A stretch of 16,814 nt of DNA from VGJV01 sp964646415 (GCA_964646415.1 CAZYEL010000021.1:1-16814), one strand, 5' to 3'. Positions 6,165 through 13,430 are shown, counted from the first letter of the stretch. The notes: generated from the letters alone by a model not told the origin. A program made the numbers and translations.

Positions 6165-7292
6165 TTAGGCATCACGCCCGACCGCCTCGGAGAGGTTTTT
6201 GAATCCGTCGCGGGCAAGGAGCTTCACAAGTCCCCGGTTAATCTGGGCGGGGAGCTGGGGTCCCACATAAATCAGCCCCGTAATAAGGTGGATAAGCGAA
6301 GCACCAAGCCGGATTTTCCGGTACGCATCTTCCGCGCTGAAGACGCCGCCGCATCCCACGATGGTGAGTTTTTTCCCGTACGCGCGGAAAGCGAGCCGGA
6401 TGAGCTCGTTTGAGCGTTTTTCGGTGGGCTTGCCGCTGAAGTACCCTTTCATATACTTCTCGACTTCTTCCTGATTGATGGAGGAGTCGTTGCGATTTTT
6501 TTGGAGGTTGCCGATGATGAGCCCCTGCACGGGGAAGGTGACGATGACTTTGAGCATCGCTTCCACTTCCGCGTCGGCGCACTCAATGGGCATTTTGATG
6601 AAGAGGGGAGCTTTGAGGCGGAGCGCGGTTACCGCGGCGAGGAGTTCGGTGAGATGCGGCGGCGTGTAAAACTCGATGTTGCCGTAGAGATTCGGGCAGC
6701 TGATGTTGAGTTCGTAGTAGGCGAAGCGCACGGGCGAGGATTCCGCGGCGCGGAATGCGGTTACCACGTCCTCCACCGCTTCGCGCTGGGTCATTGGCGC
6801 GCGCGTGTTCGTCTTGCCGAGACTCAACCCCACGGGAACGGGAAACGCCCGCCCACCGATCTTTTGGAGGATATGCGCGATGCCTTCGTTCTTGAATCCT
6901 TTATTTACCACAAGCGAGCGGGATGCGATAAGCCTGCCGAGGCGGGGCGGCGGGTTTCCTTCGTAGCGGTTGTTCGTGATGGTGCCTACCGTGCCGAATC
7001 CGAATCCGAGCGCCCGAAGCGTTTGCGTGAGCCGCGCGTCGTAGTCGAAGCCCGCCGCGAGTCCCACGGGATTCCCGAAACGGATGCCATGGAGTTCCTG
7101 CGTGAGCGCGGGGTGCTCGACGCCCCAGAACGCGCGAAGGACGCCCATGAGCGCGGGGTGCGCTCCAAAAACTTCTCCTATCTTCGTGGCTTGCTCATGC
7201 ACCCACTCGGAGTTCGTGAGAAAAAGAAGCGGGCGTGCCGCCCGGTAAGAGAGCTGTGTTGCCTTGAGAAAAAATAGCTGCCCCGGAATCAT
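6165..7292 (-). CDS. pyrD: Dihydroorotate dehydrogenase, class 2-like with class 1-type Cys
   Basis: This FMN enzyme oxidises dihydroorotate to orotate in pyrimidine synthesis. The 375 residues include a class 2-like N-terminal helical extension (about 1-45), which in that class sits on the membrane and takes electrons to quinone. Visible motifs are GNPVGLAAGFD (73-83), NKGFKNEG (130-137, the class 2 NRxGFNNxG region), GLSLGKTN (155-162), LNISCPN (195-201), FIKMP (231-235) with the FMN-binding Lys, and the phosphate loop GCGG (313-316) through GASLIHLITGLIYVGP. The expected active-site base in class 2 enzymes is Ser (NISSPN); here it is Cys199, as in class 1. The TATAAT box ends 9 bases before the start codon, so the mRNA is probably leaderless. 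It is divergent from purC, sharing a 67-bp intergenic region. Confidence 0.93.
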   Translation of the reverse strand: MIPGQLFFLKATQLSYRAARPLLFLTNSEWVHEQATKIGEVFGAHPALMGVLRAFWGVEHPALTQELHGIRFGNPVGLAAGFDYDARLTQTLRALGFGFGTVGTITNNRYEGNPPPRLGRLIASRSLVVNKGFKNEGIAHILQKIGGRAFPVPVGLSLGKTNTRAPMTQREAVEDVVTAFRAAESSPVRFAYYELNISCPNLYGNIEFYTPPHLTELLAAVTALRLKAPLFIKMPIECADAEVEAMLKVIVTFPVQGLIIGNLQKNRNDSSINQEEVEKYMKGYFSGKPTEKRSNELIRLAFRAYGKKLTIVGCGGVFSAEDAYRKIRLGASLIHLITGLIYVGPQLPAQINRGLVKLLARDGFKNLSEAVGRDA

Positions 7293-7300
7293 TACGCCGA

Positions 7301-7309
7301 ATTATAGCA
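7301..7309 (-). promoter_or_regulatory. Extended -10 promoter of pyrD
   Basis: On the minus strand this reads TGC-TATAAT, a perfect extended -10. The expected start of transcription (about 7294) is only about 2 bases before the ATG at 7292, so translation would be leaderless. Confidence 0.7.
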
Positions 7310-7317
7310 GATAAGGC

Positions 7318-7333
7318 GGTAGCGTCCCCGAAA
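7318..7333 (+). repeat. Short fragment resembling the 3' end of repeats A and B
   Basis: TAGCGTCCCCG (7320-7330) matches the conserved 3' end of copies A (3588-3598) and B. It sits inside the pyrD/purC divergent promoter region. At 11 bases it could be coincidence or a decayed copy. Confidence 0.25.
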
Positions 7334-7342
7334 GATTCGGTG

Positions 7343-7348
7343 TACAAT
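7343..7348 (+). promoter_or_regulatory. -10 box of the purCBH operon
   Basis: TACAAT lies 11 bases before the purC ATG at 7360. Predicted transcription start is near 7355, giving a leader of about 5 bases, too short for a Shine-Dalgarno site. No -35 box is obvious. Confidence 0.55.
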
Positions 7349-7359
7349 AGCAAAAATAT

Positions 7360-8325
7360 ATGGACCGTGAAACCATCGCGGCGCACAGCGAATATGTGGT
7401 GAAGGAAACGAATTTTCCGGAGCTTGGCGCCCGCCGTCAAGGGAAGGTGCGCGACGTCTATGACCAGGGTGACAAGCTTATCCTCGTCGCAACCGACCGC
7501 TATTCCGCATTCGACAGGAATCTTGCGCTTATACCTCTCAAAGGGCAATCACTTACGACGATTGCCCGTTTTTGGTTCGAGCAGACGAAGGACATCGTGC
7601 CGAATCACGTGCTTGCGAGCCCCGACCCCAACGTGATTGTGGGGAAAAAATGCGCGGTGGTGCCCGTGGAAGTGGTGGTGCGCGGCTATATCACGGGCGT
7701 GACCGGAACTTCGCTCTGGACAAAGTATCAGGCGGGCGAGCGCGATTTCGGGAGCTTCACACTCCCGGAGGGTATGAAGAAAAATCAAAAACTTGAGCGG
7801 CCGGTGCTTACTCCCACCACGAAGTCCGACGTGCATGACGAGGCGCTCACGCCGCGGCAGATTGTGGAGCGGGGCATTATGCCGGAGAAGGCGTGGGCGG
7901 AGCTGGAGCGGACCGCGCTGGCTCTTTTTGCGCGGGGAGCAAAAATCGCGGGCGAGCGGGGGCTTATTCTTGTGGACACCAAATATGAGTTTGGCATCGA
8001 CCCCGAAGGGAAACTGACGCTCGTCGACGAAGTGCACACGCCCGACTCCTCGCGGTATTGGCAGCTGGGGAGTTATGACGAGCGGTTCGACAAAGGGGAA
8101 GAGCCGGAGTATTTCGATAAAGAGTTTTTGCGTCTGTGGTTCAAGGCGCATTGCGACCCCTATAAAGACAAGACAATTCCGGAAGCGCCTCTCGAAAAAA
8201 GGGTGGAGCTCGCGTACCGGTACGTGCAGATTTGCGAGCAGCTTACGGGGAAGAAATTCGAGGCGGATTTCGATACGCCGATGCTTGAGCGCATCCGGAA
8301 CAATTTAAAGCAATATGCGAAATAA
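7360..8325 (+). CDS. purC: SAICAR synthetase
   Basis: It joins aspartate to CAIR, with ATP, to give SAICAR, the substrate of the next gene's product PurB. The 321 residues are near the length of the yeast-type enzyme and longer than the 237-residue E. coli protein. Motifs are QGKVRDVYD (about 27-35), ATDRYSAFD in the N-terminal lobe, the PVEVVVRGYITG substrate loop, the DTKYEFG strand, and the signature LVDEVHTPDSSRYW. The C-terminal half contains an extra helical part (from FDKEFLRLWF) seen in longer PurC proteins. It is the first gene of the purC-purB-purH operon. The stop overlaps the purB start by 11 bases. The predicted promoter leaves almost no leader. Confidence 0.96.
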   Translation: MDRETIAAHSEYVVKETNFPELGARRQGKVRDVYDQGDKLILVATDRYSAFDRNLALIPLKGQSLTTIARFWFEQTKDIVPNHVLASPDPNVIVGKKCAVVPVEVVVRGYITGVTGTSLWTKYQAGERDFGSFTLPEGMKKNQKLERPVLTPTTKSDVHDEALTPRQIVERGIMPEKAWAELERTALALFARGAKIAGERGLILVDTKYEFGIDPEGKLTLVDEVHTPDSSRYWQLGSYDERFDKGEEPEYFDKEFLRLWFKAHCDPYKDKTIPEAPLEKRVELAYRYVQICEQLTGKKFEADFDTPMLERIRNNLKQYAK

Positions 8326-9727
8326 AACCCAATTTGATTCTTTGGAATCGATAAGTCCCGTCGACGGGCGATACCGGAAGTATACGGAGCCGCTCGCGCG
8401 GTTTTTTAGCGAAGCCGCTTCCATGAAGTACAAAGTTATCATGGAGGGGGAGTATCTTATCGCCTTGAGCGAGTCCCGCGCCACGAAGCTCCGGGCGTTT
8501 TCCGCGAAGGAGAAAGCGGCTATAAGAAATCTTTACAACTTCACCGCAACGGATGCGAAAATTGTCCGCGACATTGAACTCAAGGGGTATAAGAATTTGA
8601 AGCCCACGAATCATGACTTCAAAGCAATCGAGTATTTTATCAAAGACAAACTTGGCGCCACAAGCCTTAAGGATTGCACGGAGTGGGTGCATTTCGGCTT
8701 GACCACCTGGGACGCCACCAATATCGGTTATGCCCTGATGATTGGTGAGAGCTTGAAGGAAGTCTATCTGTCGGCCCTGGAAGATGTCGTAAAAAAGATC
8801 GGCCGGCTGGCAAAAGAAACCAAAAGTATCCCGATGCTGGCCCGCACTCATGGACAGCCGGCTTCGCCCACCACTTTCGGCAAGGAATTCGCTGTATTTG
8901 TGGAAAGGTTAAAACGCCAATTGCGCCAATTAAAAAATCAAAAGATATCGGCGAAATTAAACGGCGCGACTGGAAATTACAACGCTTTGGTTGCGGCCTA
9001 CCCCGATATCAATTGGATAAAGTTTTCCGAAGATTTTATAAAGAGAATAGCCCGGTTCAGAAAAGTGAATTTGGAAGTCAATTTGTTTACCACCCAGATA
9101 GAGCCGTATGACAGTTTTATTGAGGTGTTTGATATGATGCGGAGAGTCAATTCGATTTTGATCGGTTTTGACCAGGATGTATGGCGTTATATAAGCGACT
9201 GCTGGATTGTGCAAAAGCCGGTGGAAGGCGAAGTGGGTTCCTCCACGATGCCGCACAAAATCAATCCGTGGTTTTTGGAAAACAGCGAAGGCAACCTGGG
9301 AATGGCGAATGCGATATTCGTTTTCCTCGCGCAGAAGCTTCCCGTTTCCCGTCTCCAGCGCGACCTTTCCGACTCGACCGTGCTCCGCAACATGGGAGTG
9401 GCGTTCGGGCATTCGCTCATCGGTTTTGCGTATCTTGCAAATCAATTGGGGCGGGTGGGGGTGAATAAAGAGAAGGCCATTGCGGACTTGGAGTGCCACC
9501 CCGAAGTGGTCACCGAAGCAATCCAGACAATCCTGCGGCGCGAGGGCGTAGCGATGCCTTACGAAAAACTCAAGGCGCTTGCGCGCGGGAAGCAGGTGAC
9601 GCTTGAGGATATCCATGGGTTTGTCGATTCGCTCGACGCTTCGCCGGAGCTCAAAAAAGAATTGAAAAAGATTACGCCTTCCTCGTATACGGGACTTGCA
9701 AGGCGGCTCGCGGAACATGGGCAATAA
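8315..9727 (+). CDS. purB: Adenylosuccinate lyase (mosaic composition)
   Basis: This fumarase/aspartase-superfamily tetramer removes fumarate from SAICAR (to AICAR, the substrate of PurH) and from adenylosuccinate (to AMP, after PurA). The 470 residues are close to E. coli PurB. They begin with SISPVDGRY (12-20) and contain LARTHGQPASPTTFG (175-189) with the catalytic His179, and the signature loop GSSTMPHKINP (about 309-319) with its flexible catalytic Ser. ENSEGNLG follows, as in the E. coli type. It starts inside the purC end (11-base overlap) and its own end overlaps purH by 11 bases. Codon use changes within the gene: roughly 8700-9300 favours TTA/TTG Leu, ATA Ile, AGA Arg and GCC Ala, while both ends use the GCG/CTC/CGC style of the neighbours. 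The reading frame is intact throughout. Confidence 0.96.
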   Translation: MRNKTQFDSLESISPVDGRYRKYTEPLARFFSEAASMKYKVIMEGEYLIALSESRATKLRAFSAKEKAAIRNLYNFTATDAKIVRDIELKGYKNLKPTNHDFKAIEYFIKDKLGATSLKDCTEWVHFGLTTWDATNIGYALMIGESLKEVYLSALEDVVKKIGRLAKETKSIPMLARTHGQPASPTTFGKEFAVFVERLKRQLRQLKNQKISAKLNGATGNYNALVAAYPDINWIKFSEDFIKRIARFRKVNLEVNLFTTQIEPYDSFIEVFDMMRRVNSILIGFDQDVWRYISDCWIVQKPVEGEVGSSTMPHKINPWFLENSEGNLGMANAIFVFLAQKLPVSRLQRDLSDSTVLRNMGVAFGHSLIGFAYLANQLGRVGVNKEKAIADLECHPEVVTEAIQTILRREGVAMPYEKLKALARGKQVTLEDIHGFVDSLDASPELKKELKKITPSSYTGLARRLAEHGQ

Positions 9728-11492
9728 GAAAACGGCGCTTATCTCGGTCTATCGCAAAGAAGGCATTGCGGAATTTGCGCGGGGGCTTGTTGATTTGGGC
9801 TGGAATATTCTTGCCTCCGGCGGCACGGCGAAGCATTTGAAGGAAGCGGGAATCGAAGCGACGGACGTGGCAACGCTTGTGGGAGAGCCGATTCTGGGGC
9901 ATCGCGTGGTGACGCTCTCGCGCGAAGTGCATGCGGGGCTTCTTGCAACGCGCAGTCCCGAGCATCTTGCCGAACTCGAGAAGAGCCACATTTCTTTCAT
10001 TGACTTGGTGTGCGTTGATTTATATCCGCTCGAGGAGCAAATAGCGAAGAGCAAAGAGCGTAGCGAGGTGGTTGAAATGACGGATATTGGGGGGCCGGCC
10101 ATGCTCCGCGCGGGAGCGAAGGGCGGACGGATTGTGATTTGTGATCCAGCGGACCGCGCGCGTGTGCTCGAATGGTTGCGCGCGCGGAATGGTGACCCCG
10201 TAAAGGACGTAAAAGTGCAGGGCGCCACGTCCCACGGCGTAAAGCCGAGTGGCGGCCACGCCGCTTTACGCGGGGCAAGCGATGACAAATTCGTGCGGGA
10301 ACTCGCGGCGAAGGCCGAGTTCGTGGTTGCGCAATACGGATTTGTTTCTGCCTCGTACCTGGGTGGGGGCGCGTATGCGGGCGTGATGGGCGAGCGAATC
10401 GCGGAATGTCTTTACGGGGAAAACGCGTGGCAGGCGCCCGCGGCGCTCTATGCGGCGGGCGGCGATGACACCGTAAAACAAACCTCGAATGGTTCGGGGT
10501 TTGTCACGGTGCAAGACCCGCTTTCGCTCAAGAGATTCAAACTTATTGAGGGGACGCCTTTGAGTTACAACAACTGGGTTGATGCGGATCGGTTACTTCA
10601 GACGCTCACGCATATTGCCGCGGCTCTTGAAGCGGGTTTGGGAAAAGTTCTGAAAATTGCGGTGGCGGTGAAACATGGGAATCCCTGCGGCGCCGCGTAT
10701 GGAGACAGTGCGCAACAAGTTTTAGAGAACGTCATCGCGGGCGATCCCTTGGCCATTATGGGTGGCGTGGTTATGACCAATTTTCCGATTGGCGTGGCGG
10801 AAGCGAAGACGCTTGCGAGTTTCAAGATGGAAGGCACCGCGCGCCCCGTAAAGTCCGCTGGCGCGGACTACGGGGCAAGGCGGCTACTCGACGTGATTAT
10901 CGCGCCATCGTTTGACGGCGCGGCGATAGAGCTCCTGCGGCGGAAGAAGGACAAATGCCGGTTTGTGGCGAACGAGTACCTGGCGCGCGTGGGGGTCGCA
11001 TCACTTGATGCAGCGCCCCGGATTCGCTACGTGCGCGGGGGATTTTTGAGGCAGCCGAACTACACCTTCGTGTTGAATCTCCAAAGCCCGATGGTCAAGC
11101 GTCATGGGCCAAGGGCCACGGCGGAAGCGGAACGCGACCTCGCATTCGCTTGGGCTGTGGGTTCGACGTCGAACAGCAACACGATTGCGCTCGCGAGAGG
11201 TGGGATGCTTCTGGGGGATGGCGTGGGGCAGCAGGACCGGGTAGGCGCGGCGGAGCTTGTCATCCGACGGGCGCGCCGCGCGGGGCATGATACGAACGGA
11301 GCGGTTGCCTACAGCGACAGCTTTTTCCCGTTCTCCGATGCGCCGCAGGTTTTAATCGACGCGGGCATCCGCGCGATACTTTCGACAAGCGGCTCGGTGC
11401 GCGACGAGGACACTATCAAGCTGTGCGAGGCGAAAGGAGTAACGCTCTATCTTATCCCCGATAAAGAAGGTCGGGGATTCTTCGGACACTAA
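9717..11492 (+). CDS. purH: Bifunctional AICAR transformylase / IMP cyclohydrolase, with palindromic inserts
   Basis: It performs the last two steps of IMP synthesis: formylation of AICAR, then ring closure. The ATG at 9717 (MGNKKTALIS) is preferred over 9696, because it matches the family N-terminus and gives the same 11-base overlap as purC/purB. The N-terminal cyclohydrolase domain shows SGGTAKHL, DLYPLE and DIGGPAMLRAGAK. The family motif RVKTLHP reads RVVTLSR here, so the usual active-site Lys is Val. The C-terminal transformylase keeps the catalytic KHGNPCG, SNTIALARGGMLLGDGVGQQDRV and SDSFFPFSD. The 591 residues exceed the usual 520-530. Two inserted stretches, residues 161-187 and 377-387, coincide with palindromic DNA elements. 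A perfect palindrome follows the stop. Confidence 0.95.
   Translation: MGNKKTALISVYRKEGIAEFARGLVDLGWNILASGGTAKHLKEAGIEATDVATLVGEPILGHRVVTLSREVHAGLLATRSPEHLAELEKSHISFIDLVCVDLYPLEEQIAKSKERSEVVEMTDIGGPAMLRAGAKGGRIVICDPADRARVLEWLRARNGDPVKDVKVQGATSHGVKPSGGHAALRGASDDKFVRELAAKAEFVVAQYGFVSASYLGGGAYAGVMGERIAECLYGENAWQAPAALYAAGGDDTVKQTSNGSGFVTVQDPLSLKRFKLIEGTPLSYNNWVDADRLLQTLTHIAAALEAGLGKVLKIAVAVKHGNPCGAAYGDSAQQVLENVIAGDPLAIMGGVVMTNFPIGVAEAKTLASFKMEGTARPVKSAGADYGARRLLDVIIAPSFDGAAIELLRRKKDKCRFVANEYLARVGVASLDAAPRIRYVRGGFLRQPNYTFVLNLQSPMVKRHGPRATAEAERDLAFAWAVGSTSNSNTIALARGGMLLGDGVGQQDRVGAAELVIRRARRAGHDTNGAVAYSDSFFPFSDAPQVLIDAGIRAILSTSGSVRDEDTIKLCEAKGVTLYLIPDKEGRGFFGH
10196..10275 (+). repeat. In-frame palindromic element 1 in purH
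   Basis: The ends CCCCG(TAAAG) and (CTTTACG)CGGGG are inverted. Inside, GCGTAAAGC (10237-10245) pairs with GCTTTACGC (10263-10271), and GGACGT (10205-10210) with ACGTCC (10227-10232). The insert encodes about 27 residues (161-187, starting PVK and ending RGA). E. coli PurH lacks these between the helix ending NEGS and the next helix. It adds an intact multiple of three bases. Confidence 0.65.
10843..10876 (+). repeat. In-frame palindromic element 2 in purH
   Basis: GCCCCGTA (10843-10850) pairs with TACGGGGC (10869-10876). GTCCGC (10853-10858) pairs with GCGGAC (10863-10868) around a TGGC tetraloop, with only a 2-base AA bulge. It encodes 11 residues (PVKSAGADYGA) that are absent just before the VIIAPS motif in E. 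coli PurH. Its ends (CCC GTA AAG ... GGG GCA AG) match element 1 in sequence and codon phase. Confidence 0.7.
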
Positions 11493-11502
11493 GAAAATAA
11501 GC

Positions 11503-11550
11503 TCCACACAACACTCTCACATTCTCGAGAATGTGAGAGTGTTGTGTGGA
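11503..11550. repeat. Perfect 48-bp palindrome between convergent genes
   Basis: Every base from 11503 to 11526 is complementary to 11550 down to 11527, with no spacer. The centre is ATTCTCGAGAAT. It lies 10 bases after the purH stop and 19 bases before the convergent gene's stop, so a bidirectional terminator role is the simplest reading. As RNA it would form a stem of about 22 bp on either strand. There is no strong U-tract. Confidence 0.85.
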
Positions 11551-11569
11551 CAACTGTTGCGGAGTTATT

Positions 11570-12136
11570 TCACGCGGCGTGGTGGGAGCGCCGTTCTTGG
11601 AGCCAGGCGAGGAGAAGCGTGCCGAGGAGTGCGATGAGCCATGCGATCGAAACTTGAGACATAAGATTCGCTTCCCGCTTTTCTATCTCGCGGAGCGAGC
11701 GTCCGGCGATGACATACCCGGCGGTGCTCGATGCGGCGCTTGTGTAGTAGGGAACAATAACCGTGGCATGACGCACGCCGGTTTCGGGTTCCCAAGTGAT
11801 GCGATTCATGCCCCAGCGCTCCGCATATTCAAGCGAGCTTTGCGGGGGGACGGGGGGGTCTTCGTCCTCAATCGACGTGGCGAGGATTTTTCCCGTGGTA
11901 TCGAGCACGGTCATGAACGGCCACAGACTTTTGCGGAATGCGGATTTCCGGATGGGGATAATGTTTGCCGGAGGTATGCCTCGCGCAAGGAATGATGCCC
12001 CGTCTTCCGCCATCTGGATTTGCGGGTCATTCGCGGTTTGCCGGAAATCTTGCTGGATTGCGTTGTATATAAGCGCGCAGAGCACGGTCGCGAGAAATGC
12101 CCACGGGAGCCAGTGGAGAATGAGTTTTTGTGTCAT
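11570..12136 (-). CDS. Membrane-anchored extracytoplasmic sensor-like protein without output domain
   Basis: The 188-residue protein has one membrane helix at about residues 9-25 and a second at about 161-179. The roughly 130 residues between them are predicted to lie outside the membrane. That part contains FMTVLDTTGKILATS (74-88), ATVIVPYYTSAASS and AGYVIAGRSLREIEKRE (139-155), a pattern reminiscent of the Cache/PAS-like ligand-binding domains of chemoreceptors and histidine kinases. The protein stops a few residues after the second helix (QERRSHHAA), so there is no HAMP, kinase or receptor tail. It may act through a partner, or be a reduced sensor. The ATG at 12136 is preferred to the upstream 12154, because the -10 box TATCAT places the transcription start at about 12136. 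Exact function is unknown. Confidence 0.65.
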   Translation of the reverse strand: MTQKLILHWLPWAFLATVLCALIYNAIQQDFRQTANDPQIQMAEDGASFLARGIPPANIIPIRKSAFRKSLWPFMTVLDTTGKILATSIEDEDPPVPPQSSLEYAERWGMNRITWEPETGVRHATVIVPYYTSAASSTAGYVIAGRSLREIEKREANLMSQVSIAWLIALLGTLLLAWLQERRSHHAA

Positions 12137-12142
12137 GGGGGA

Positions 12143-12148
12143 ATGATA
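12143..12148 (-). promoter_or_regulatory. -10 box of the sensor-like gene
   Basis: TATCAT on the minus strand ends 7 bases before the ATG at 12136, so transcription should begin at or very near the start codon (leaderless). No -35 box is apparent. Confidence 0.45.
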
Positions 12149-12350
12149 CACCACCCGCGTATTTTTCGCATCACGCCGGTCTTTCTAAAAGCTTGCGCTT
12201 TATGCCTTATTAGGTGTAGGGTAGGGGAAGTTTTGGCGGTGGACGTTGTGTTTGCTGCCAGCCTGCGCGCCGTGTGGCGAATGCAGGATTTAATAGGTAA
12301 AAACCGGGAGTTTTCGCATTTGTTAGGCGACTCCAGACCAGAAAGGAAGT

Positions 12351-13430
12351 ATGGAAAAGACGACGAAAGGAGTCATTGGAGGCGCCGGCAAATACGGTCG
12401 GTGGTTCCAAAAGACTTTCGAAAGACTTAAATATCCAGTGAAAGTTTCAGACCCGATGTTCCCAAACGGTCTCACCAACATACAGGTGGCTGAACAGTCC
12501 GATGTTATCGTGGTGTCGGTATTCCCCATGCGGGATGTGCCCATGGTGATACAAGAAATCGCGCCCGTATTGCGAGAAGACCAGCTCTTGATCGGAATTA
12601 CTTCAATCAAAACCTTCGAAGCCAAAGCGATGCTTGCGACGAAGGCTGAGTCGGTGGCGATACATCCCATGTGCTCACCAACGGTAAGAAATTGGCGCGG
12701 ACAAAGAGTTGTGCTTTGTGAAGTACGACTCGCGAAGTGGCGCGACTGGGTCATGGAATTTCTAAAGGAGCTAGAGGCGAACGTAAGAGTCAGCACTCCG
12801 CAAGAACATGACCGTTACACGACAGTGACGCAAGGCGAGCCTCACGTTTTGAACATTGCAGGGGTCTCAACAATGCGCGAACTCGGCATTGATTTCGCCA
12901 CGAGCATGGAGTTTTCAAGCCCCGTGTCTCGGCTAAACCTCATCAACGCAGGGAGAGTGTTGGGTCAGAATACGGCCCTCATTACGGAAATCCAAATGGG
13001 GAATCCGTACATACTCGCCATGATTGACACTCTTCTGCGGGTTCTCGGGCGTTTGCGGCAGTACGTTGCGGTGAAAGATGTCAAGGGTTTCGCGGCAGAG
13101 TTGGAGGCGTGCCGGGCGTACGTTGGAGAAAAACATCTCCAGACCTCATGGACGCTGTTTGATAGTTTGAATAGCTACCTTGTTGATCTAGGAGCCGAAA
13201 GTGATCGAGTCATTTCGGTCCGCACCCTCAACGACAAGCCGGGAGACCTTCTGACTGTGCTGACCGTGCTCTTCCAAGAAATGATTAATCTCAAATCACT
13301 ACACTCGTGCCCTGCGGGAGAGAAGAGCTTCCGGTTTCCAATTCAACTTGATCGAGACCGAGGGGCCCCAGAAGTTCAGCGAGCGATAACCCAGATTAAC
13401 GCAATTCCCGGATTCACAGTTGAGTCTTAG
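12351..13430 (+). CDS. tyrA: Prephenate dehydrogenase (TyrA-type) with C-terminal ACT-like domain
   Basis: This NAD(P)-dependent enzyme of tyrosine synthesis oxidatively decarboxylates prephenate (or arogenate). The Rossmann motif is GGAGKYGRWF (10-19), close to the GGxGxMGRxF of the TyrA dehydrogenase domain. An acidic residue near SDP (33-35) would contact the cofactor. Other motifs are AIHPMCSPTV (103-112) with the catalytic-type His105, and QEHDRYTTVTQGEPHVLN (151-168), equivalent to the EHDR..QGLTH helix. Residues of about 285-355 (VRTLNDKPGDLLTVLTVLF... GFTVES) look like an ACT domain, which would allow feedback by an aromatic amino acid. AAAGGAAG just before the ATG is a Shine-Dalgarno sequence at short spacing, unlike the leaderless neighbours. 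The 214-base upstream region holds no recognised gene. A GGAGT/ACTCC stem (about 12308-12333) lies in its leader. Two hairpin terminators follow. Confidence 0.85.
   Translation: MEKTTKGVIGGAGKYGRWFQKTFERLKYPVKVSDPMFPNGLTNIQVAEQSDVIVVSVFPMRDVPMVIQEIAPVLREDQLLIGITSIKTFEAKAMLATKAESVAIHPMCSPTVRNWRGQRVVLCEVRLAKWRDWVMEFLKELEANVRVSTPQEHDRYTTVTQGEPHVLNIAGVSTMRELGIDFATSMEFSSPVSRLNLINAGRVLGQNTALITEIQMGNPYILAMIDTLLRVLGRLRQYVAVKDVKGFAAELEACRAYVGEKHLQTSWTLFDSLNSYLVDLGAESDRVISVRTLNDKPGDLLTVLTVLFQEMINLKSLHSCPAGEKSFRFPIQLDRDRGAPEVQRAITQINAIPGFTVES

Noticed and set aside
6501..7277. 258-residue open frame antisense to pyrD
   Set aside because: Arg/Glu-rich shadow of a certain gene, with no promoter or domain evidence.
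12155..12350. Possible riboswitch or T-box leader upstream of tyrA
   Set aside because: Only a short GGAGT/ACTCC stem is visible. No T-box sequence or recognisable aptamer core was found.
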